NCBI GenBank assembly: GCA_027073945.1 | Contig: JALTEL010000290.1 | Span: 1 to 8,258 of the forward strand | Direction: 5' to 3' | Length of the DNA stretch: 8,258 nucleotides | Source of the DNA: Caldifarciminota bacterium | Lineage (GTDB): Bacteria > WOR-3 > Hydrothermia > UBA1063 > CAJXJZ01 | Part shown: positions 1 to 4,990 of the stretch, piece by piece | Layout of the letters: each line of letters starts with the position of its first letter | How positions within the stretch are numbered: position 1 is the first letter of the stretch | Notes under the pieces: model-generated | Seen by the model: the letters and a program-made list of their open reading frames with translations, nothing else | What the model was told of the DNA's origin: nothing | Databases searched by the model: none | Program-made: the position numbers and the translations under genes

Positions 1-95
1 ATCTCAAAAGATACATTGGATGAACCAAAAGACGGGGGCGGCATTTCAGAGCCGAGCAGTGCGCGAACGCCTGCGGACCCCAAGAGCCACACCCC

Positions 96-120
96 CGTCA
101 AGTAGATATTCTACTTGACG
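96..120. repeat. 25-bp perfect palindrome (hairpin)
   Basis: The arms CGTCAAGTAGA and TCTACTTGACG are perfect reverse complements around a 3-base centre. The left arm overlaps CCCCCGTC at 92-99, which can instead pair with GACGGGGG at 31-38, so two hairpins compete for the same bases. There is no poly-T tract after it on the plus strand, so it is not an obvious terminator. It may be a REP-type palindrome belonging to the RAYT fragment just to its right. Confidence 0.6.
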
Positions 121-344
121 AAGGTCCTCTCGTCACCTATAAAATTCAATGATAGACCCCTCTGCCCCTTCCTTGATGCTATTTGGAGAAGTCTGATCCT
201 GTCTAATAAACTAACAAAACTACCAATGTCCCCCATTATTGACTCTCGATCCTTGTCGTTCCAGAAAATCTTCCTTCTCTCTATGCCCCAACCCATCACA
301 TGATGCAAAACTCCAGGGGCGTCTAATCTCGCTGACCTCGGCAT
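111..344 (-). pseudogene. RAYT/Y1 transposase, N-terminal fragment
   Basis: The reading frame from ATG 344 begins MPRSARLDAPGVLHHVMGWG and continues ERRKIFWNDKDRE, the classic N-terminus of REP-associated tyrosine (HUH/Y1) transposases (COG1943). These proteins nick and join single-stranded DNA at REP hairpins. A GAGG ribosome binding site lies 7 bases before the ATG. After about 36 residues the frame runs into a repeat (GGGGACATTGGTA on the minus strand, about 213-239) and stops resembling the family. The HUH motif and catalytic Tyr region, which should follow, are missing, and family members are usually 150-250 residues long. This is a dead 5' remnant. The family is clear from the N-terminus; the exact 3' breakpoint is not. 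Confidence 0.75.
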
Positions 345-433
345 GCCACAACCTCTATTATAAATCAACCAGCTCGTCAAGAACGCTCGGAACGAACGTC
401 CCCCTGTAAATGCACAATGATAGACCCCTCTGC
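147..433. repeat. 19-bp direct repeat pair
   Basis: The sequence caatgatagacccctctgc occurs at 147-165 and again at 415-433. The two copies flank the RAYT fragment in direct orientation. On the minus strand, bases related to GGGGGACGTTC follow the right copy, recalling the GGGGAC repeats elsewhere in the window. They may be relics of the RAYT unit's borders or of a duplication. Confidence 0.6.
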
Positions 434-446
434 TTCTCGGGATCTA

Positions 447-473
447 ACGGTGAAGCTCAGGGGCACCAAATCT
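447..473 (-). other. Possible attC 3' half (L'-R' like)
   Basis: On the minus strand the bases GCCCCTGAGCTTCACC run into GTTAGAT, which fits the integron R' core consensus GTTRRRY. A further GTTATGC core-like motif lies upstream at 521-527. The position, just 3' of the minus-strand toxin operon, is where a cassette attC should be. No matching R'' core (RYYYAAC) is found at the right distance, so a complete foldable attC cannot be shown. The call is tentative. Confidence 0.22.
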
Positions 474-540
474 GCGGGGCTACCAGCCTTCAATTTGCAA
501 TGAACTTGATGCGGAGCACGGCATAACGACTACCGCCGAG

Positions 541-723
541 CTATTTGGCGTCCCCTGAAGTGTCTTGTTCGGTGTCTACTTCTGGCATGATGTATTCTAT
601 TTTGCCGTCTTTCCATATTGGTATTTTTAGGTTGTTCTTCATGGCATCTTCTGCTGCCTTCTTTGCAGCCCTCTTCAATGCTTTTAATCCCTTTGTAGCA
701 TAACTTTCATGTTGATTTTTCAT
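541..723 (-). CDS. Small charged protein, candidate zeta-toxin antitoxin
   Basis: A 60-residue protein (from MKNQHES) with a Lys/Ala-rich amphipathic N-terminal half and a C-terminal IPIWKDGKIEYIMPE segment ending in an acidic tail. Small proteins of the pattern '...W+DGK+...P' are often found directly beside zeta-type kinases in Gram-negative genomes, so an antitoxin role is inferred from context and pattern. The ATG at 723 lies 4 bases after the toxin stop codon, indicating translational coupling. A TTG seven codons upstream (744) is possible but would overlap the toxin gene and is less likely. The toxin-first order is the reverse of classical epsilon-zeta. There are no membrane segments. 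It could instead be a cassette protein of unrelated function. Confidence 0.6.
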   Translation of the reverse strand: MKNQHESYATKGLKALKRAAKKAAEDAMKNNLKIPIWKDGKIEYIMPEVDTEQDTSGDAK

Positions 724-727
724 GCTG

Positions 728-1240
728 CTATCCCGACTTGTCAATAATTACCGGTTGAGGACCAGAGGTGTCAAAAACTGTCCATTCATCGGTCAACGGC
801 CTGTAAAGTGCTTGAAAGTTGATCCAGCTTCTTTCAAAGCGACGTTTGATATCATCTACAGGGATATTGTGTCCTCCTTCGGATACACGCAGTTTCACAC
901 GTTCTATTGCCAAATCTACTGAGGCCAATTTTAAAAAATATATAACAATTTTATAACCGTTAGATTTCATCTCATCGATTTTCTTTATATATGTTCTCCC
1001 ACTTAATGTCGTTTCAAATGCGAATGGTTCTCCTTTTTTAATACGCTCGTCTATTTGATGAATCATCAATTTACCAGCCTTTATTGCTGCACCTTCCGGT
1101 CGAAATGGCGCTAATCCTGCCGCTATCAAATCGGCATTAATGAAATTAAGACATTTAGCTTCCTCTGGGAGAAATTCTTTCGCAAATGTCGTTTTTCCCG
1201 CTCCATTTGAACCAGCAATAATATAGCAAATTTTAGTCAT
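728..1240 (-). CDS. Zeta toxin family kinase / P-loop ATPase
   Basis: A 170-residue protein with a clear P-loop: GSNGAGKTT (residues 10-18, Lys16). It continues with NADLIAAGLAPF (35-46, Asp37), the FETTLSG segment (75-81) and the Arg-rich GGHNIPVDDIKRRFERS stretch (122-138), a layout typical of COG4185/zeta-like kinases. Characterised zeta toxins phosphorylate UDP-N-acetylglucosamine and so poison peptidoglycan synthesis; the substrate of this subfamily is less certain. The length is near normal for the short Gram-negative type, and no key motif is missing. The start is ATG 1240 with only a weak upstream ribosome binding site. It begins 36 bases after the original end of the HNH gene and is followed after 4 bases by the candidate antitoxin, so the three probably form one transcript. 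Confidence 0.85.
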   Translation of the reverse strand: MTKICYIIAGSNGAGKTTFAKEFLPEEAKCLNFINADLIAAGLAPFRPEGAAIKAGKLMIHQIDERIKKGEPFAFETTLSGRTYIKKIDEMKSNGYKIVIYFLKLASVDLAIERVKLRVSEGGHNIPVDDIKRRFERSWINFQALYRPLTDEWTVFDTSGPQPVIIDKSG

Positions 1241-1276
1241 TTATCTGTTTTTATTACACTGAATTCGAAGTTGATC

Positions 1277-1555
1277 CTATTTAGTTTTCTTTTGTTTCCG
1301 GGCTGTTACAGATGCTTCTACTGCCTGTTGATAAATCGATTTCTTTCAGGATTCAGGCAGATTGGTCACTTCTGCTTCAGCTAACGCTTTGTGAATCTTT
1401 GGTTTTACATGTGTATCGAACATAATATGGCATGTAGGACAAAGCATTAGAAGATTGTTACCTCGTTTTTTGTCTTCAGCCACAATATGGGCCTTTTGCC
1501 TCAAGGCAACATAATATCCGCAAAGCTCACATATCCCTTCAGATGTTGTTTTCAT
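1277..1555 (-). pseudogene. Small HNH-type protein with in-frame TGA
   Basis: From ATG 1555 the protein has two zinc-knuckle pairs, CELC (residues 9-12) and CPTC (39-42), with AHI (His23), Asn33-Asn34 and CHIMFD (His43) between and after them. This is the pattern of small HNH nucleases, whose beta-beta-alpha metal fold cuts DNA. Translation stops after 69 residues (…TNLPES) at TGA 1346-1348. The same frame then stays open for 22 more codons, starting KKSIYQQAVEAS and ending in a Lys-rich tail at TAG 1277-1279. A TGG-to-TGA change (Trp to stop) explains this simply. The HNH core precedes the stop, so a truncated protein might still work. A MITE ends 4 bases upstream of the ATG and has replaced its native leader. 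Confidence 0.72.
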
Positions 1556-1559
1556 ATTA

Positions 1560-1777
1560 CTCAAGTTTCAGAGTTGATATATCAGCTTGTAATTAAAGAG
1601 TTTTTTCATGCGACACACGAATTAGCTTTATGTTGCTATATTAAACGTATAATACAGTAACAAACTATTACTAATAGTTATATATTCTTATTGGATACTG
1701 CAACAAAAAATAGAATTTAGCAGACATGGCTATTTTTACTTAATTTTCAAGAGGTTAATCCAAGTCCGAAACTTGAG
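1560..1777 (+). mobile_element. MITE copy 1 (218 bp) with 6-bp target duplication
   Basis: A short AT-rich non-coding element. It begins CTCAAGTTTCAGAGTTG and ends with the near inverse (CAAGTCCGAAACTTGAG), giving imperfect terminal inverted repeats of about 17 bp. The hexamer ATATTA flanks it at 1554-1559 and 1778-1783, a direct repeat expected from transposition. Its interior is nearly the same as copies 2 and 4. No transposase matching these ends is evident in the window. Its left end lies 4 bases from the start codon of the minus-strand HNH gene. Confidence 0.88.
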
Positions 1778-1936
1778 ATATTAGAATCACCGAACAGTCC
1801 TAATATATGGGAAAAGTCCATCATATTGGCCTATAGCGGACATATTTTCCAGTTATTTTGATAACTGGCCGATAAGGATGGAAATATCAATCCATATATT
1901 ACTTTTATGTTCAAAAAATCTACTTATTGAGATAGT
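1778..1936. other. AT-rich gap with small hairpin, possible attI position
   Basis: No gene is seen. CCAGTTAT (1849-1856) and ATAACTGG (1861-1868) form an 8-bp stem with a 4-base loop. The gap lies between the divergent minus-strand toxin operon and the plus-strand IntI fragment, where an integron would carry attI and the integrase promoter. No definite attI core is recognised. The MITE insertion has separated the two sides. Confidence 0.35.
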
Positions 1937-2110
1937 ATGTCAACAATCATGGAAAATCAAGTGAAATTTCTCCCAAATCCAAAACTGAAGCTCATGGACC
2001 AGGTCAAGGAAGTCCTCCGGTATCATCACTATGCCTACTGGACCGAGCAGACATATTGCAAATGGATACTGGGAAAGCAGAGGGGGTCAGGCATCGAAAA
2101 TAGAATTTAA
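1937..2110 (+). pseudogene. Integron-type tyrosine recombinase (IntI-like), N-terminal fragment
   Basis: The frame from ATG 1937 (alternative ATG 1949) encodes 57 residues. Residues 14-43 include PNPKLKLMDQVKEVL and RYHHYAYWTEQTYCKWI, the SAM-like N-terminal DNA-binding segment of integron integrases, where 'LLDQVRE.LR..HYA.RTE..Y..WI' is characteristic. Resemblance ends at KWI; the next 14 residues are unrelated and reach a stop. The catalytic domain (Arg…His-x-x-Arg…Tyr, around 250 residues) is absent, so this cannot be an active recombinase. Full-length IntI proteins are about 320-340 residues. With the attC-like sites to the right it suggests a decayed chromosomal integron. Other phage-type integrases share some of this motif, but the spacing favours IntI. 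Confidence 0.7.
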
Positions 2111-2113
2111 TCT

Positions 2114-2141
2114 TTGACATTGCCTCCTGAGATACTATAAT
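2114..2141 (+). promoter_or_regulatory. Strong sigma-70 type promoter
   Basis: TTGACA (2114-2119) and TATAAT (2136-2141) are exact consensus boxes, separated by 16 bases. The predicted transcript start falls only a few bases before ATG 2151, so the RAYT fragment's message would be nearly leaderless. Today it would drive transcription into the REP repeat and MITE copy 2. Confidence 0.7.
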
Positions 2142-2150
2142 TTTTGTATT

Positions 2151-2234
2151 ATGGCACGACCTTATCGGCTGCAAGTAGAAGACTGTTTCTATCATATAAG
2201 GTGGGTCCTCGACGTTTTCTGTGGTTTGATATAA
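2151..2234 (+). pseudogene. RAYT transposase, second N-terminal fragment
   Basis: ATG 2151 begins MARPYRLQVEDCFYHI, matching the start of another RAYT/Y1 transposase group (typically 'MARP.R....G..YH(I/V)..RG'). After residue 16 the family pattern (expected SRG…) is lost, where the repeat TGGGTCCTCGACGTTTTCTG enters at 2202. The frame ends after 27 residues at TAA 2232-2234, directly against MITE copy 2. All catalytic residues are missing. A consensus promoter lies just upstream. The same repeat occurs inverted at 3392-3418, so this may be one end of a former RAYT/REP unit whose body was lost or replaced. Confidence 0.62.
2202..2229 (+). repeat. REP-like repeat, copy 1
   Basis: It contains GGGTCCTCGACGTTTTCTG followed by TGGTTTGA. 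Related sequences occur at 2877-2906 (direct), 2913-2933 (inverted) and 3392-3418 (inverted). It directly follows the truncated RAYT start, as expected of a cognate REP sequence. Confidence 0.55.
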
Positions 2235-2451
2235 CTCAAGTTTCGGAGTTGATATATCACCTTGTAATTAAAGATTTTTTTCATGCAATACACGAATTAG
2301 CTTGATGTTGCTATATTAAACGTATAATATATTAATAAATTATTACTAATCATTATATATTCTTATTTAATACTGCAACAAAAATAGAATTTAGCAGACA
2401 TGGCTATTTTTACTTAATTTTCAAGAGGTTAATCCAAGTCCGAAACTTGAG
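2235..2451 (+). mobile_element. MITE copy 2 (217 bp)
   Basis: Same family and orientation as the copy at 1560, with ends CTCAAGTTTCGGAGTTG and CAAGTCCGAAACTTGAG. No exact target duplication is seen (left flank …ATATAA, right flank ATTAAA…), so one border may have changed or the two flanks may come from different insertions. Copies 1 and 2 enclose the IntI and RAYT fragments. Confidence 0.88.
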
Positions 2452-2722
2452 ATTAAACTAACTCCGTAAGGTCAACCTCTCTGTCCATCTGGTAAGCCAG
2501 CTACAACGAACCAAATTCTTCTACCTTGAGGATCTTCTCCTGCCTGCTTTCGCTAGTGGCCATTGCGGCAATCCGCTCTGGAATTGATGAATAGGGTCTT
2601 ACGGACAAAAGGCTAGAAAATTTTGTAAAATCAGTATATTATAACTCGAAAGGCGGATTATCTCAAAAACTCCTGATAGACACCCAAAGTAAGTTCTCAA
2701 TAAGTCCTGGCAATACAGTGTT
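2452..2722. other. Gap without a convincing gene
   Basis: On the plus strand, the stretch from about 2463 to a stop near 2589 is open and includes FFYLEDLLLPAFASG, but it has no start codon and no family I can name, so it could be a gene relic. The rest is AT-rich with no recognisable site. Confidence 0.4.
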
Positions 2723-2769
2723 CCCTCTCACCCAAACCCTCTCCCCTGGGGGAGAGGGCAGGGTGAGGG
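2723..2769. repeat. Nested palindrome (CCCTCTCCC…GGGAGAGGG type)
   Basis: The order is CCCTCTCACCC, then CCCTCTCCCC, then GGGGGAGAGGG, then GGGTGAGGG: an outer and an inner inverted repeat around a tiny loop. This is a widespread intergenic palindrome in Proteobacteria and related phyla, seen as a REP-like element. It would form a very stable hairpin in RNA or single-stranded DNA. Confidence 0.75.
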
Positions 2770-2876
2770 GGCGAGAGCATGTTGGGGAAAAAGCACCCTG
2801 TGGTCGGTTACCAAAATGAGGCGAGAAGTTACCACCCAAATTTTGAACTATCTGTTTTTTAAAAAGAATTTTTTAG

Positions 2877-2933
2877 GTTCTTCATCGTTTCCTGTGGATT
2901 TGAATTATACAAAATTCAAATCCACAGGAAACG
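2877..2933. repeat. REP-like repeat with 21-bp perfect hairpin
   Basis: The arms at 2886-2906 (CGTTTCCTGTGGATTTGAA plus TT) and 2913-2933 are perfect reverse complements around the 6-base loop ATACAA. The left arm with its 5' flank (GGTTCTTCATCG) resembles the repeat at 2202, and the right arm resembles the inverted copy at 3392. This is probably a BIME-like pair of REP units from a RAYT system. Confidence 0.72.
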
Positions 2934-3391
2934 ACAGAGAATTGGAGAATGTATGATTTTGATGTGTTGCACTGGGCTCTGTATCAAAAATCAAGATCGA
3001 GAGTAGACCCTAAATGCCCTTGTCCTACATGTGGTAGATTATGAATCAAGGACAAAAGGATATCGGAACATCAAGAGCCTTATTGCCATAATTTACTTGG
3101 TTGCTATCAGCACAGAGCAACCACCATGGATTATGCATTCAAATCTCAAAAAAAGATTTTCCATTTTCTATTTAATTCAATTATCTGCTGATAATATGCT
3201 CAATTTTACACCTAAAGGTGACCCTCATTTGGTTATCTCCCCAGCATTCAAGGCCACAAGAGCTACTAATTTTACCAAATTTACTTTATTGGCTGCCTGC
3301 TGGCAGATCAGCACTTGAAGTACAAAGCACATCCTGTGTATCTTCTGTTTTGCCTCAATGACAAACTTGGCAGCTACATAGTGGATTACTG
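2934..3391. other. Gap with weak ORFs only
   Basis: A 31-codon frame from ATG 2949 ends in KCPCPTCGRL, a lone zinc-knuckle-like motif. A GTG-started frame (3031-3318, plus) and an overlapping minus-strand frame (3225-3494) are both open, but neither resembles a known family and each overlaps repeat sequence. A small stem pairs GGTTGCT (3099-3105) with AGCAACC (3116-3122). I see no supported gene. Confidence 0.4.
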
Positions 3392-3418
3392 AAATCCACA
3401 GAAAATGTCGAGGACCCA
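3392..3418 (-). repeat. REP-like repeat, inverted copy
   Basis: On the minus strand this reads TGGGTCCTCGACATTTTCTG followed by TGGATTT, nearly the same as the copy at 2202. The two face each other 1.2 kb apart, like the borders of a former RAYT/REP unit. It ends just before the promoter of the next TA operon. Confidence 0.6.
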
Positions 3419-3423
3419 TTTTC

Positions 3424-3459
3424 TTGACTAACCGCAAAATACGTCTTACAGTGTAAGAC
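3424..3459 (+). promoter_or_regulatory. Promoter and palindromic operator of the RHH/PIN operon
   Basis: TTGACT (3424-3429) and TACAGT (3447-3452), 17 bases apart, fit a sigma-70 promoter. The near-perfect palindrome gtcttacagtgtaagac (3443-3459) covers the -10 box and ends directly against the ATG. This is where an autorepressing ribbon-helix-helix antitoxin would bind. The predicted transcript start falls at or within a base or two of the ATG, and no ribosome binding site is present, so the message is probably leaderless. Confidence 0.65.
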
Positions 3460-3681
3460 ATGAAAACTTCGAGCCTTACCATAAGATTGGACAAGGAATT
3501 GGATGCCTTGATAACTAAAGCTAGTCAACGATCCGGTAAAAACAGAAGCACAATTGCACGAGAGGCCCTCAGACGTCAGCTCCGTCTGGAGCAGTTTGAG
3601 GAGATTAGGATAAGAGTTATGCCGTTTGCTGAAGCTCGCGGATATTTAACCGACGAAGATATTTTTGCGCAGATTTCATGA
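3460..3681 (+). CDS. Ribbon-helix-helix (CopG-type) antitoxin
   Basis: A 73-residue protein. Residues 1-43 form a ribbon-helix-helix DNA-binding domain: a short strand (SLTIRLDKEL), helix A (DALITKASQRSG), then KNRSTIAREALRRQL as helix B. The rest (EQFEEIRIRVMPFAEARGYLTDEDIF) is the usual extension that wraps the PIN toxin and blocks its active site. The last four bases, ATGA, contain the toxin start, so translation is coupled. It should bind the palindrome at its own start codon and repress the operon, most strongly with toxin bound. The missing ribosome binding site supports leaderless translation. Confidence 0.87.
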   Translation: MKTSSLTIRLDKELDALITKASQRSGKNRSTIAREALRRQLRLEQFEEIRIRVMPFAEARGYLTDEDIFAQIS

Positions 3682-4094
3682 GGGTATTTCTCGATACCAA
3701 TGTGCTGGTTAGTGCTGTGGCAACTCGTGGTCTTTGTGCTGATGTTCTCAGAGAAATCTTGCTTTCCCATCAACTTGTGCTTTCCACACCTTTGCTCACA
3801 GAATTAAGAAATATACTTCACAACAAGATTGGAATCCCCCAGGAAATAATATCCGATTTCATAGATCTATTGTCCCAGGATTCAACCCTGTCTGAAAATT
3901 GTGAGCTAAGTGATATCGACATAAGTGACAAGGATGATATTCTCATCCTTTCAACAGCGTTAAACAGCAATGCGGAATTATTCGTGACCGGTGACAAAGA
4001 ATTGCTCGAACTCGGAAAAATCCAAACAATGAGTATCGTTTCCCCCCGACAATTTTGGGAAAAATTGAAACCCCAACTATCGGATGAACACTGA
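3678..4094 (+). CDS. PIN-domain toxin, putative RNase
   Basis: A 138-residue PIN protein of the 'putative toxin component, PIN family' (TIGR00305-like). The metal-binding acidic residues are in place: Asp6 in FLDTNVLVSA, Glu42 in LLTEL, Asp86/Asp87 in SDKDDILIL and Asp106 in FVTGDKEL. PIN toxins are Mg2+/Mn2+-dependent ribonucleases that cut RNAs needed for translation and are held inactive by their antitoxin. The length is normal for the family and nothing looks broken. The start overlaps the antitoxin stop by 4 bases. An attC-like hairpin begins 8 bases after the stop codon, as in an integron gene cassette. Confidence 0.9.
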   Translation: MRVFLDTNVLVSAVATRGLCADVLREILLSHQLVLSTPLLTELRNILHNKIGIPQEIISDFIDLLSQDSTLSENCELSDIDISDKDDILILSTALNSNAELFVTGDKELLELGKIQTMSIVSPRQFWEKLKPQLSDEH

Positions 4095-4102
4095 CCGAAA
4101 AA

Positions 4103-4153
4103 GCTAGCGCCTCGCTCTGCACCTTTTGGCTGCCAGTGATTTGCGACGTTAGC
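4103..4153 (+). other. Candidate integron attC site (PIN cassette)
   Basis: The sequence opens with GCTAGCGCCTCGC and ends with GCGACGTTAGC. These pair imperfectly (GCTA-CG/CG-TAGC with CGC/GCG), and a further CACC/GGCTG pairing surrounds a TTTT turn. It sits directly behind the PIN gene on the same strand. The 5' core reads GCTAGC where GCTAAC is expected, so the R'' core has one mismatch. It would need folding tools to confirm, but position and symmetry fit a cassette end. Confidence 0.45.
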
Positions 4154-4159
4154 GTATAA

Positions 4160-4244
4160 CTCAAGTTTCGGAGTTGATATACCAGGCTGCAATTAAAAAC
4201 TTTTTTCATGCAGCACACTAATTAGCTTTATGTTGCTATATTAA
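4160..4244 (+). mobile_element. MITE copy 3, truncated (left 85 bp)
   Basis: It starts with the family end CTCAAGTTTCGGAGTTG and follows the other copies up to TGTTGCTATATTAA, where similarity stops abruptly; the distal 60% and the right end are missing. The left flank GTATAA resembles those of copies 2 and 4. It lies just before the YefM/YoeB promoter. Confidence 0.82.
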
Positions 4245-4290
4245 TTGTTTGCCGCCCCTGAGCGCCGCGATTATGCCCAAATGACAAAAC

Positions 4291-4319
4291 TTGACAATGC
4301 GTACGCAATGGCGTACCAT
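4291..4319 (+). promoter_or_regulatory. Promoter and operator of the YefM/YoeB operon
   Basis: TTGACA (4291-4296) and TACCAT (4314-4319) are 17 bases apart. Between and over them lie the palindrome TGCGTACGCA (4298-4307) and a further GCGTAC half (4311-4316), a repeated operator typical of YefM-type autoregulation. Repressor bound here would block RNA polymerase. Confidence 0.7.
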
Positions 4320-4354
4320 TGGATATGGGATTTCCATTACATCAGGAAAAAATC

Positions 4355-4597
4355 ATGCCAACACTTACAACAACTGAAGCAAGATCAAAGCTATATCGAC
4401 TTATTGATGAAGCAGCCTCCTCACATGAGCCAATTATTATAAAGGGTAAGCGCGGCAATGCTGTGCTTATTTCAGAGGATGACTGGCGGTCCATACAGGA
4501 AACCATCTATTTGCTGAATATTCCTGGTATGCGGGAATCGATCCGAGAAGGGTTAGCTACACCAACCAAGGAATGTACTCAGGAACTTGATTGGTAA
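4355..4597 (+). CDS. YefM/Phd-type antitoxin
   Basis: An 80-residue protein starting MPTLTTTEARSKLYRLIDEA, the dimer-forming, DNA-binding N-terminal domain of the Phd/YefM family. It continues with PIIIKGKRGNAVLISEDDW, the conserved beta hairpin and start of helix, through about residue 55. The C-terminal part (REGLATPTKECTQELDW) is the flexible tail that neutralises the toxin. ATG 4355 has AGGA 7 bases upstream; longer starts would run through the promoter. The stop codon shares one base with the toxin start (TAATG). Full length, no defects. It likely represses its own promoter. Confidence 0.92.
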   Translation: MPTLTTTEARSKLYRLIDEAASSHEPIIIKGKRGNAVLISEDDWRSIQETIYLLNIPGMRESIREGLATPTKECTQELDW

Positions 4598-4857
4598 TGT
4601 GGCGAGTCGTTTTCACGAAACAGGCTCAAAAAGACGCCAAAAAACTGTCCACTGCCGGTCTACGCCCAAAAGCTGAAAAGTTGCTCGATATTTTGCGTAA
4701 AAATCCCTATCAAACACCTCCTCCTTTTGAAAAACTCCTAGGCGATTTGTCGGGAACATATTCTCGTCGCATAAACATACAACATCGGCTGGTCTACCAG
4801 ATTCTTGATGATGAAAATATGGTAAAAGTTATCAGGATGTGGACCCACTATGAATGA
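4597..4857 (+). CDS. YoeB/Txe-type mRNA interferase toxin
   Basis: An 86-residue RelE-fold protein. Compared from memory with E. coli YoeB, the catalytic residues are all present: Glu45 (FEKL, for E46), Arg64 (HRLVY, for R65) and the C-terminal His84-Tyr85 (THYE, for H83-Y84). The GTYSRRIN segment before HRLVY is also diagnostic. YoeB binds the ribosomal A site and cuts mRNA at translated codons. The gene overlaps the antitoxin stop by one base, giving tight coupling. An attC site follows within 3 bases of the stop. Nothing suggests inactivation. Confidence 0.93.
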   Translation: MWRVVFTKQAQKDAKKLSTAGLRPKAEKLLDILRKNPYQTPPPFEKLLGDLSGTYSRRINIQHRLVYQILDDENMVKVIRMWTHYE

Positions 4858-4859
4858 CA

Positions 4860-4923
4860 GGGCATAACATTACGCTTTCAGTCGGACGCAAAAAACCGCG
4901 CCGTTGAAGCGGGCGTTATGCCC
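4860..4923 (+). other. Integron attC recombination site
   Basis: Outer arms GGGCATAAC (4860-4868) and GTTATGCCC (4915-4923) are perfect reverse complements and contain R''- and R'-like cores (GCATAAC, GTTATGC). Inside, CGCTTTCAGTCGGACGC (4873-4889) pairs imperfectly with CCGCGCCGTTGAAGCG (4896-4911), leaving the unpaired bases typical of attC. The total is about 60 bp, the usual short attC size. It lies directly after the YoeB stop, so this TA pair is a gene cassette. The second core base departs from strict GTTRRRY, as is common in chromosomal integrons. Confidence 0.75.
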
Positions 4924-4962
4924 TGAACGATCCCCCAATAAATGTTTTCAGATGGACGGGTA

Positions 4963-4990
4963 TTGACTTCCCAACCATACCAACTATAAT
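4963..4990 (+). promoter_or_regulatory. Orphan promoter after attC
   Basis: TTGACT (4963-4968) and a perfect TATAAT (4985-4990), 16 bases apart, point rightwards. The gene it should drive is absent, because MITE copy 4 begins 9 bases later. It may be the promoter of a lost cassette, and it now points antisense into the IS4-type remnant. Confidence 0.55.

Noticed and set aside
447..530. Complete attC on the minus strand after the zeta operon
   Set aside because: Two R'-like cores are present but no R'' core or foldable arms, so only a possible half site is reported.
722..922. Plus-strand ORF of 66 codons
   Set aside because: It lies opposite the well-supported zeta kinase and resembles no family; it is a shadow frame.
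1346..1348. TGA as selenocysteine or reassigned codon
   Set aside because: No SECIS-like hairpin is evident directly after it, other genes here end normally at TGA (PIN, YoeB), and HNH proteins of this type do not need Sec.
2723..2933. CRISPR-like repeats
   Set aside because: The palindromes are single, of different sequence, and lack regular spacing; they are REP-type hairpins.
3031..3318. 95-codon GTG-started plus-strand ORF
   Set aside because: No ribosome binding site, no recognisable domain, overlaps an equally long minus-strand frame and lies among repeats.
3225..3494. Minus-strand ORF of 89 codons (…MGPRHFLWIS…)
   Set aside because: Its start lies in the RHH gene and it reads through the REP-like repeat; composition looks random.
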